Part shown: positions 30,222-38,490 of the stretch, one piece after another
How positions within the stretch are numbered: the first letter of the stretch is position 1
Layout: each line of letters opens with the position of its first letter
Assembly (NCBI GenBank): GCA_945875845.1
Contig: CAMCMB010000037.1
Coordinates: 1 to 64,000 of the forward strand
DNA from: Pirellula staleyi DSM 6068
Lineage (GTDB): Bacteria > Planctomycetota > Planctomycetia > Pirellulales > Pirellulaceae
DNA length: 64,000 bases
Direction: 5' to 3'
Program-made: the position numbers and the translations under genes
The notes under the pieces: generated by a model
Databases searched by the model: none
What the model was told of the DNA's origin: nothing
What the model saw: the letters and a program-made list of their open reading frames with translations, nothing else

Positions 30222-30854
30222 ATGACAAATAGAATATTGTTCGTTGACGATCATGAACTAGTACGGCTGGGTTTGCGGCAGATGTTGTCGAATTCGGAAT
30301 ACGAGATCTCTGAGGAAGCTCTCACAGCCGAGCAGGGTTTCAACAAGTTCGTGGCTGGAAAGTTTCATTTGGTCATCGCGGATGTTCGAATGCCTGGCGT
30401 CGATGGCCTGCAACTCTTAGGCAAAATCAAGACCCACACGCCCGCCCAGCCCGTGTTGATTTTTTCAACTTACGACAATCCGACGTATGCCGCGCGGGCG
30501 GTCGCACTTGGGGCAAACGGATATTTGTTGAAAACGGATTCGCAGGAAAAGATTGTAGATGCGATCAGCCGAACTGCCAAAGGTGAGAGCATTTGGAGCC
30601 GCGAGGAGCTTCGGCGTGTCACGGGTGCACTTGCAGCGATGCGAGTGGGAAGCGACTGCGAGATACCGCTGACCCAGCGCGAGGGCGAGGTGCTAAAGCA
30701 ACTCGCCAATGGGCTTACCAACAAGGAGATCGCGATGTTGCTGGGTATCAGTTACGAAACGGTTAAGGAACATGTGCAGCATATTTTGCGCAAAATCGGC
30801 GTATCGGATCGAACCCAAGCCGCCGTTTGGGCGGTGCGCAAGAACTTGGTTTAG
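30222..30854 (+). CDS. NarL/FixJ-type response regulator (receiver + LuxR HTH)
   Basis: MTNRILFVDDHELVRLGLRQML, VIADVRMPGVDGLQLL, LTQREGEVLKQLANGLTNKEIAMLLGISYETVKEHVQHIL. Confidence 0.95.
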   Translation: MTNRILFVDDHELVRLGLRQMLSNSEYEISEEALTAEQGFNKFVAGKFHLVIADVRMPGVDGLQLLGKIKTHTPAQPVLIFSTYDNPTYAARAVALGANGYLLKTDSQEKIVDAISRTAKGESIWSREELRRVTGALAAMRVGSDCEIPLTQREGEVLKQLANGLTNKEIAMLLGISYETVKEHVQHILRKIGVSDRTQAAVWAVRKNLV

Positions 30855-30867
30855 CCATTGCAGTTAA

Positions 30868-31083
30868 ATCGGGAGGGTGAGGGCCTCGCTCTAAACATCT
30901 TTGCACTGGCGAATGAATTGGAAACCAATGGGAGGGCGAGGAAACCAATGGGAGGGCGAGGCTCCTGCCGAGCTTACGACGCAATGGTTCGGCAGGAGCC
31001 TCACCCTCCCGAGCAAGGAATGGATTGGGCAAAGTCGAGGAAAACATGTTTAGAGGGGTGGGGTGAGGGCCTCGCTCTCCCAT
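30868..31083. repeat. Dispersed hairpin repeat, family B copy 3 (extended, internal 20-bp duplication)
   Basis: gaaaccaatgggagggcgag x2 at 30921-30960, core hairpin 30950-31010, then aatggattgggcaaagtcgaggaaaacatgtttagaggggtgg. Confidence 0.88.
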
Positions 31084-31257
31084 TTTTCCGAATGATTTGT
31101 TGGGGCCAAAAGCGAGATGGTCGCCGCACTTGAAATCACCTCACAATTGCACTGCACCCTGAAGGTCCAAAATCAAGATTACTTTTTCGCGGGCGACTGC
31201 GATAATAGAAGGCAAGCTTCATTTCAGAAATCTCGCCCAACAACCACGTGTTTTTCC

Positions 31258-33426
31258 ATGAGCTATCAACTTCTGTTTTTCACCGCAACACTTTTGCTGG
31301 CTAGCCAATGGCTTGGGGAACCAGTCAGGGGCGCGAACCAGGCGGGCCCCGAAACTCGGCTGGCTACGCTTGTCCCGGTTGAATTCCCACTTACTGCCTC
31401 GAACGAAACACGCTTGCTGGAAACTCTGGAACGCATTGGCAATCGGTCGAGCGGAACGGACCGCCCATTGGTCGTACTTGAGTTCCTCTCCGGTCGCAGT
31501 CCGAACAACAACAATGAGGATAATGCGATTGGCCGCGGCACGTCGTTCGAGCGAGCGCTCGGATTGGCCCGCTGGCTTAGTGGTCCAAAGGGGAGCCGCA
31601 TTCGGAGCGTTGCCTATCTGCCGAATTCTATCAGTGGCCATGCGGTATTAGTCGCATTAGGGTGCGAGGAGATCGCGATCGCAGCGACGTCAGAAATTGG
31701 GCGAGCTGGGATCGACGAAGCGGCCATCGATGCGACGGTCCGGCAGGCGTACTTAGACGTTTCCGCTCGGCGCAGTGCCTTTCCTGCCGCGGCGGTCCTG
31801 TCCCTCATCGATCCCTTGGAGTCCCTCGTGCGAATCGAAATGGTCGGCGGTGCCACGGACTACACGACCGCACCACAGCTTGCTCAAAAGAAACGTGGAG
31901 AAACCACCTGGAATGAAACTCAGCTTGTACCAGCCAATCAGATGGCCGTCTTCGTTGGGCAGGAACTGAGAACGTGGCGATGGGTTGCGCACATTGCAAA
32001 CGACCGAGAGCAACTTGCTCAAGCCTTGAAACTAGGTCGCCCCCTCACCGAACAAACCGTCTTTGAAGGTGAGCGAGTGGCAATTCGTCTGCATCTCAGG
32101 GGCATTGTCTCAACGCGACAAGTGAATCGCAATATTCGGGCGATCGAGGAAGGGTTGAATCGAAAAGAGGTCAACTTGATCTTGATCGAGATTGATTCGT
32201 CAGGCGGTAACCTAAGTGAAAGTCTCCGATTGGCGCAGTATCTGGCGGACATCCCGTCGGATCGAGCTGAAGTCGTTAGCTACATTAGCGGTTCAGCGCT
32301 GGGCGATGCCGCTTTGATTCCGTTGGCAAGCGATACCATCCTGATGCATCCGGACGCAAAACTGGGCGGCCCTGGAGAAGCAACGATTTCGCCAGCGATT
32401 TGCAAAGAACAAAAGTCTGTCTTGAAGGAGTTTGCGAAATCCGCAGGTAGATCGGACGGCGAAGTACTCGGCTGCATTTGTCCTGAAATGCAGATCTTTG
32501 AATACAATGCGTTCGACGGTCGCAAACAGTGGTCCAATCCAGAATGGCTTGCTGACGCTCCCGACTTTCCTCAATGGAATCAGGGAGAACCGATTTCCTT
32601 TCAGAACGGCCTGAGTTTTGACAAAGCGAATGAGATTGGGCTCGTGGCTGACAAGGCGATTTCGTTGGAAGCTGTCGGGAACCGATTCGGAATAGATGAG
32701 TTGCCAAAAGAAGTGCAAACGAACGCCACCGAACAATACGTCGAATGGCTGGCGGGTCAAGGTTGGTTATCGATGTTGTTGTTCCTCGTTGGAATTGTAT
32801 GCCTTAGCGCCGAGCTAAGCACGCCTGGCCTGGGGGTCGCAGGCTTAATGTCCGCCGTTTGCTTCTTGCTGTTTTTTTGGATCCATCTCTTTCAAGGGAC
32901 TGTGGAGTGGCTTGAAATCCTTCTCATTGCAGCGGGCGTGGTTTGTCTGGCACTCGAAATGTTCGTTCTTCCAGGCTTTGGTCTCTTTGGAATCACCGGC
33001 ATTGTTTTGCTAGCGGTAGGATTATTGCTTGCTGGGCAAACGTTTGTGTTTCCCACCAACGAATACCAGTGGCAACGTACAGCCACAGGAATCGGCCAGC
33101 TTGGTCTGATTGTTCTTACGCTCATGGTAGCTGCGATCGTATTCCGAAAGCAGCTTGCCAACTTGCCTATGGTGAGATGGTTTGCACTTCAACCCCCCAA
33201 AGAAGACAAGGAGCTTATCGCATTGGAGCAAGCGGACGAGGAGATGCGGTCTCTGATGGGTTGGCATGGACTTACTGTGTCCCGATGCAATCCCTCCGGC
33301 AAAGCCACGATTGGCAATCGCATTTACGGAGTAGCCAGCCAAGATGTTTGGATTGATGAGGACACAGACATCGAAGTCGTGGGTCTTCAAGGGCATACGC
33401 TCATCGTAAAGCAGCGCGCAACGTAA
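31258..33426 (+). CDS. NfeD-like membrane protein with ClpP/crotonase-like domains
   Basis: Signal peptide; two ClpP-like segments; TM region LLFLVGIVCLSAELSTPGLGVAGLMSAVCF; C-terminal NfeD OB-like LMGWHGLTVSRCNPSGKATIGNRIYGV. Confidence 0.87.
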   Translation: MSYQLLFFTATLLLASQWLGEPVRGANQAGPETRLATLVPVEFPLTASNETRLLETLERIGNRSSGTDRPLVVLEFLSGRSPNNNNEDNAIGRGTSFERALGLARWLSGPKGSRIRSVAYLPNSISGHAVLVALGCEEIAIAATSEIGRAGIDEAAIDATVRQAYLDVSARRSAFPAAAVLSLIDPLESLVRIEMVGGATDYTTAPQLAQKKRGETTWNETQLVPANQMAVFVGQELRTWRWVAHIANDREQLAQALKLGRPLTEQTVFEGERVAIRLHLRGIVSTRQVNRNIRAIEEGLNRKEVNLILIEIDSSGGNLSESLRLAQYLADIPSDRAEVVSYISGSALGDAALIPLASDTILMHPDAKLGGPGEATISPAICKEQKSVLKEFAKSAGRSDGEVLGCICPEMQIFEYNAFDGRKQWSNPEWLADAPDFPQWNQGEPISFQNGLSFDKANEIGLVADKAISLEAVGNRFGIDELPKEVQTNATEQYVEWLAGQGWLSMLLFLVGIVCLSAELSTPGLGVAGLMSAVCFLLFFWIHLFQGTVEWLEILLIAAGVVCLALEMFVLPGFGLFGITGIVLLAVGLLLAGQTFVFPTNEYQWQRTATGIGQLGLIVLTLMVAAIVFRKQLANLPMVRWFALQPPKEDKELIALEQADEEMRSLMGWHGLTVSRCNPSGKATIGNRIYGVASQDVWIDEDTDIEVVGLQGHTLIVKQRAT

Positions 33427-33452
33427 CGACGGTCGCAGTGGTATTCACTTGA

Positions 33453-33533
33453 TAGCGGAACAGCGCAAGCTGTCCGGTGACCATTCGCAAATCACGCGGG
33501 AAGTCACCGGGCGGCTCGCGCCGCTCCGCTACC
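33453..33533. repeat. Dispersed inverted repeat, family C copy 1
   Basis: tagcggaacagcgcaagctgtccggtga...tcaccgggcggctcgcgccgctccgcta; second copy at 46656. Confidence 0.82.
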
Positions 33534-33546
33534 CTTGAAACGATCC

Positions 33547-33852
33547 TTAGGCGGCTCGTTTCATTTGTTGGTAGGTCAAGAGGACTTCGTACAGATCCCG
33601 GGTGATGACGACCGGGTCGTCAGCGAAGTCGCTTACCCAGTTGAGACGATTGACGCTCGATTGCAGGAGTGCTGGCACTATGTCACGGACTCGAACGGAG
33701 ACGGTTTCGAAAGTCGCAGTTGGCGGTGGCGAGTAGAGCTTGACACCATGCATGTCAATTGAGGCAGGTTGGGTGGTCGTTTCCGTGCCAAAGTAATCTG
33801 CATCGCACGTGGCATGATCCAAACCGACGACTCGAAAAACGGGCTTGTTCAT
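33547..33852 (-). CDS. Small hypothetical protein
   Basis: MNKPVFRVVGLDHATCDADYFGTETTTQPASIDMHGVKLYSPPP...; plausible composition; no family recognised. Confidence 0.45.
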   Translation of the reverse strand: MNKPVFRVVGLDHATCDADYFGTETTTQPASIDMHGVKLYSPPPTATFETVSVRVRDIVPALLQSSVNRLNWVSDFADDPVVITRDLYEVLLTYQQMKRAA

Positions 33853-34231
33853 AAGCAAAGGACTTCCGGAATTGGCGAAATCAAACCGCAAATAAATACA
33901 ACACACCGCGGTTTACATCGACTGCGTTGACTTTAACGCTTGAGTCCTTTTTCCTAAATTGTGGAGTTTCGTCACCCTAAAAGCCCTGGAAGAGGTATTT
34001 CGCGGCATCAATTGGGCTCGTTCTTGCTGTAGAACGGCCGAAAGCTTGACAATTGAGTGCGACTCCCCTAGATTCCCATTCTTGTTTGGATGCATTCATC
34101 CCATTGCACCGGTAGTGCGTTACGTCTCCCTTAACGTGAAGGACTTCAAACTTCGATTTCGGACTCTGAATCAAACGACGCCCTCGTGGATTTAGAGCCA
34201 ACATGATTCGCAGATTGAACCAGTTTGACCT

Positions 34232-37200
34232 ATGAAAGATATTCAAGCGATCGCGCGTTATATGCGCCTTCCCGAAGACCAACTCAAGTTTCCGATCGAG
34301 TTGCTCAATCAAGGTTACGAACCAAACTATCTAGCAAACTATCGGCCGGACGAACTTGGGAATATTGATGAGCAGACTCTTTCGATTCTACGTCGTGCGC
34401 TGAACTACTCGGAATCGCTCAAGCTCCACAAGGAAAAAGTCCAGCAAACGCTTGAGCGCGAACAGCAATGGAACGAAACCGTTTCATCCGTGATTTCGCA
34501 AGCAAATACGATTTCTCAAGTGGACACGGTCATCCGACATCTAAGGGCGAGGCGTAACTCTCGGAGTATTGCCGAGAAGTGCCCCCAGGTGGAGTTGGTT
34601 GGGCAAGCGATTTTGACGATGCAGGGAGACCCACCCAAGGATATTTTGGCCTGGGTCGCCGAAACGGCCTCTGTGCCCTTGGAGCAGGCTGCCGATGTGC
34701 TTGAGAACACCAAGCGATGGATGGTCCAACTCTTGAGCGAAGACGTTAGGTTAATGCAAGACCTACAGCTTACGATTCTTAAGAGAGCGGGTATTTCAGT
34801 CAAAGTCCTTCCAGACCCGCCCAGGGGGAGCGACGAAGAAAAACAACTTGAGCACTTCGAGAACGCGTCGCCTCTTCCGCAGAATGCTGCGGCCACGGTC
34901 GCCGTGGTCGAATCAGCATCACCCTCGCCGATCCTCGCCGATGACGTTGCTCACCCGTCACCCGAGATAAGCACATCCGAGATAAGCAAACCCGAGATAA
35001 GCGAGCAAGCCGACAGCGATGAGGCGAAAACAGAACGAACCGCAGACGTTCAAGTCATTGGTGATTCCAAGAACCTAGAGCCGATAAACCCTTCGTCAAC
35101 CGACGTCAAGTCTGAGGAACGAACTGCTACGACACCAGACGAGGGCATGGTTGACAGCAGCGAGGTCATCGGCGACGAACCATCACAAGAATCGGCTAAT
35201 GTGGCTTCGACGGCACCTTTAATCGTGGATTTTCAGCAAGGTAAAAAACCGGGTAAGGGGCTAAAAACCAAGACCCTTTCCGACAAGCAATTGTCGCCAC
35301 GGCAACGTCGACGAAAGTGGTTGCGAAGCATCTTGGAATCCTACTCCAAACTTCGAAAGCCTCTATCGGCTCTAACTCCGTATCAAATCCTGATGCTCTC
35401 TCGAGGGCAACGTTCACAGATCATTTCGATTCAGTTTCACTACGACGAAAAACCGTTGGTTCAAGTCTGCCGAGAGTCGCTTTGTCCTGGGCGTCATCCG
35501 ATGCACTATTGGCTTGTTGAAATTGCAGAAGAAGGCTTGCGAAGCCATATCTTGCCGCGATTGCATCAAGACGTTTTTGCCATACTAGAAGAAGACGCAC
35601 ACACCGACCTTACCGAAGCCGCGGTTGTGCATTTGCAAGCGTCCCTGCTGCAACGGCCTGTTCGCGGACATCGCATTTTGGTTATCGATGCGATCGGTCC
35701 CAAGATGGCTGCCGTTGCGATCGTGGATGCGGACGGAAATGTGATCTTCACCAACGAGATCGCTTGCAACAGCAATCGTGCGGATGTCGTTGCTCAGAAC
35801 GTGGTTTCCCTTGGACAATGGATCCATGAGCACAAGGTGACGCTGTTGGCGCTGTCGAACGGACCGGCACGTCGCTACTTGATTCACACGGTTTCCGAAT
35901 TGCTCAAGCAGTCCGCCGAGGGTTCGCTTTATTGGACAATGGTCGACCGAGCGGGTGCGGACGGATATTGCATGTCTCGTGGATGCCTGGTCGAATTACC
36001 ACGCATCTCGCGTCGACATCGCGCGGCTACTTGGCTGGCTTGGAGGCTCCAAGATCCGCTCAGGCAAATCCTGAAGGTCGACCCAGTCCGACTGCGATTA
36101 GGATCGTATCAACGCGAATTGCCGCAACGCGAACTTGAGGCTGCGCTTCAAGATGCCGTTTCTGCCGCCATCACGCAAGCTGGCGTGGACGTGTTTCACG
36201 CCAATACCGACGTGCTCAAACGTATTCCGGGAATGACCGCAGATGCTGCGAAGGCCGTCGTGCAAGCTTGTCACGACGACAAGATCACGAACCGGGAAAC
36301 ACTCATGAGCGTACTTCGCGAACACTTGTCGGAGATGCATGCCCGACAAGCAATCGGTTTCCTGAAAGTGTATGGCAGCAGCAATACGCTTGATGGAACC
36401 ACCGTACATCCCGATGATTACAGGCTGGCTGAGCGCTTGGTTGCTCATGCAAACTTAGCGGTGCCCGCTTCGGCTCCTGAAAATTGGACCAAGCCAAACT
36501 ACGCAGAGCTCGATGTTGCACATGCTGCAGCAACGATTGCACATGCCAAGCAAGTCACCGAAGAACCTTTCGCCGCTTCCATAGAACTTGACGACGCAAC
36601 GGGTGAAATTATCTCGGAAGAGGCTAGTCAATCCTCCGATGCGTCCCCGACGAATAACGGTGCCGCCGAAACCGAAACACAGCTCGACACCGTCCCGATC
36701 GAAACTGCAACTGCTGACACGGCAGCGGCTGACACGGCAACGGCTGACACGGCAACGGCTGACACGGCAGCGGCTGACACTGCAACGGCTGACACGGGTG
36801 AAACGAAGGACGCGTTGGTTTTATCGACTCCTCGCAGTTCCGTTCCGATGCCTCCGATCCCGACGTCCGCCATGGAACGACCAACGCTGTCGATCGACGT
36901 CGAACGCCTTGCGAGAAGTTGGCAAGTAGGTCGAGAGAAGATGAAGCGTGTCGCAAACTGTTTGCAGTTCTCTTTCGCAGACAGTCGAGATTTTCAATTC
37001 CCTTTGCCCCTTCTCAGCAAAGTGCCGCGACTGGACAACCTCCAAAGTGGCATGATGCTTCAGGCTCTCGTGATTGGTGTGGCCGACTTTGGCGTGTTTG
37101 TGGACCTTGGTCCTGAGTGCAGCGGCCTGATTCATATCAGCCGGCTAGCCCCTGACTTCATTGAGGATCCGCATCAGTTCGTTCAAGTTGGGGACCTTGT

Positions 37201-37912
37201 ACCCGTCTGGGTGCTCAACGTTGACGAAAAGAAGAAACGAGTTTCGTTAACCGCCATACCACCCGGAACACCGTCGCGGCGCAGCGAGCAAGGTTCGTCA
37301 GGGCCCAACGAGGGGTCGCATGACCGTGGCAGCCAAGGACGTGGCAATCAAGCGGGAGGCGACAACCGAAATCAACGGAACGATCGAAATCAGACCGGCG
37401 CTCGCGATAGCGGACCACGCCAAAATCAACCTCAATCTGCGAACAGGACCAGCCAGCCAGCTGGTACTGGTACTGGGGGGGATCGCAGTCGAAGCTCGGG
37501 CGGAGATAGCCGCAGCAGTCGTGGCGGCGACAATCGTGGCGGCGACAATCGTGCCGGCGGAACTCGTGGTGGCAAGTCGTTTGGACGCGATGGCAATCGC
37601 GACCGAGGTCGAAGCCATTCGGAATCCGGCGATTCATCCCAGTCTCGCCGACCAACGCGAGTGGATCCACCCAAGCCGGTGACCCCGCTTACCGACGCCA
37701 TGCAACAGGGGAAAGAACCATTGCGATCTTTCTCCGACCTTCTCCAGTTTATCAAGAAGTCCAAAGATGAACCCACGGAAGAACAAACACCTGCACCAAA
37801 GTTGGAGACAAGCGTTCGTTCTACAGACGCACAAAACGAAACGCCGGTAGAGACCAAGTCGCAAGGCGTTGAAACTACCGATCGCGGAGAGGCGTCGGCA
37901 CCCTCCGCCTGA
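34232..37912 (+). CDS. Tex-like RNA-binding protein with S1 domain and RGG-like C-terminal tail
   Basis: RHRAATWLAWRLQDPLRQILKVDPVRLRLGSYQRELPQRELEAAL...AGVDVFHANTDVLKRIPGM (Tex YqgF/HhH region); S1: LQSGMMLQALVIGVADFGVFVDLGPECSGLIHISRL. Confidence 0.87.
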   Translation: MKDIQAIARYMRLPEDQLKFPIELLNQGYEPNYLANYRPDELGNIDEQTLSILRRALNYSESLKLHKEKVQQTLEREQQWNETVSSVISQANTISQVDTVIRHLRARRNSRSIAEKCPQVELVGQAILTMQGDPPKDILAWVAETASVPLEQAADVLENTKRWMVQLLSEDVRLMQDLQLTILKRAGISVKVLPDPPRGSDEEKQLEHFENASPLPQNAAATVAVVESASPSPILADDVAHPSPEISTSEISKPEISEQADSDEAKTERTADVQVIGDSKNLEPINPSSTDVKSEERTATTPDEGMVDSSEVIGDEPSQESANVASTAPLIVDFQQGKKPGKGLKTKTLSDKQLSPRQRRRKWLRSILESYSKLRKPLSALTPYQILMLSRGQRSQIISIQFHYDEKPLVQVCRESLCPGRHPMHYWLVEIAEEGLRSHILPRLHQDVFAILEEDAHTDLTEAAVVHLQASLLQRPVRGHRILVIDAIGPKMAAVAIVDADGNVIFTNEIACNSNRADVVAQNVVSLGQWIHEHKVTLLALSNGPARRYLIHTVSELLKQSAEGSLYWTMVDRAGADGYCMSRGCLVELPRISRRHRAATWLAWRLQDPLRQILKVDPVRLRLGSYQRELPQRELEAALQDAVSAAITQAGVDVFHANTDVLKRIPGMTADAAKAVVQACHDDKITNRETLMSVLREHLSEMHARQAIGFLKVYGSSNTLDGTTVHPDDYRLAERLVAHANLAVPASAPENWTKPNYAELDVAHAAATIAHAKQVTEEPFAASIELDDATGEIISEEASQSSDASPTNNGAAETETQLDTVPIETATADTAAADTATADTATADTAAADTATADTGETKDALVLSTPRSSVPMPPIPTSAMERPTLSIDVERLARSWQVGREKMKRVANCLQFSFADSRDFQFPLPLLSKVPRLDNLQSGMMLQALVIGVADFGVFVDLGPECSGLIHISRLAPDFIEDPHQFVQVGDLVPVWVLNVDEKKKRVSLTAIPPGTPSRRSEQGSSGPNEGSHDRGSQGRGNQAGGDNRNQRNDRNQTGARDSGPRQNQPQSANRTSQPAGTGTGGDRSRSSGGDSRSSRGGDNRGGDNRAGGTRGGKSFGRDGNRDRGRSHSESGDSSQSRRPTRVDPPKPVTPLTDAMQQGKEPLRSFSDLLQFIKKSKDEPTEEQTPAPKLETSVRSTDAQNETPVETKSQGVETTDRGEASAPSA
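34962..35006. repeat. 3 x 15-bp in-frame tandem repeat (ccgagataagcNNNN)
   Basis: Encodes PEISTSEISKPEISEQ in the Tex-like gene. Confidence 0.8.
36713..36796. repeat. 15-bp in-frame tandem array (gctgacacggcaacg)
   Basis: Encodes TADTAAADTATADTATADTAAADTATADT. Confidence 0.88.
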
Positions 37913-37919
37913 GAATGAT

Positions 37920-38405
37920 ATGTCTGATTTTGACGACAAGCTAAAGCAAGCCGCTGCCCGCGGAGCAAACAGGGCAAATTCATCCCAATCGGAAGCGGAG
38001 CGGAAGCGGATAGAGGCTGAGGAGTTTCGCGCTCTCCATTCTAGAATTCGATTGGAGCTCTCCGAACGTATCGAAACGGTCATGAAGAAGATCGCGGATC
38101 TGTTTCCCGGCTTTCGATACCAGACCGTGTTCGGGGATGCCGGCTGGGGCGGTGCGTGTGTGAGAGATGATTTGTTCATCGAACGGGGCCGCCGCGAGAA
38201 CAAGTACAGTCGATTCGAGATGGCTGTCCGGCCCATTAACGAATTTAACATCTTGGACTTGCAAGCCAAAGGAACGATCGCGAATCGGGAGCTGTTGACC
38301 CGAACTTTTTATCAGCCGCTGGGTGAAGTAGATCTGGTCAAGTTTCGAGATCTCATCGACAGTTGGGCGTTGACCTATGCCGAACTCTACGCGGCAAACC
38401 GATAG
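37920..38405 (+). CDS. Hypothetical protein
   Basis: 161 aa from MSDFDDKLKQAAARG; starts 7 bp after the Tex-like stop. Confidence 0.65.
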   Translation: MSDFDDKLKQAAARGANRANSSQSEAERKRIEAEEFRALHSRIRLELSERIETVMKKIADLFPGFRYQTVFGDAGWGGACVRDDLFIERGRRENKYSRFEMAVRPINEFNILDLQAKGTIANRELLTRTFYQPLGEVDLVKFRDLIDSWALTYAELYAANR

Positions 38406-38423
38406 ACCGTACCAAAGTGGGAT

Positions 38424-38467
38424 AGGCTTCCAGCCTGTCTTTTCTCGGCTAGACAGGTTGAAGCCCC
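38424..38467. terminator. Hairpin between convergent genes (candidate bidirectional terminator / repeat)
   Basis: aggcttccagcctgtc...gacaggttgaagccc stem between stops at 38405 (+) and 38491 (-). Confidence 0.5.
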
Positions 38468-38490
38468 CACAAATGGATTGATCGCCCCTC

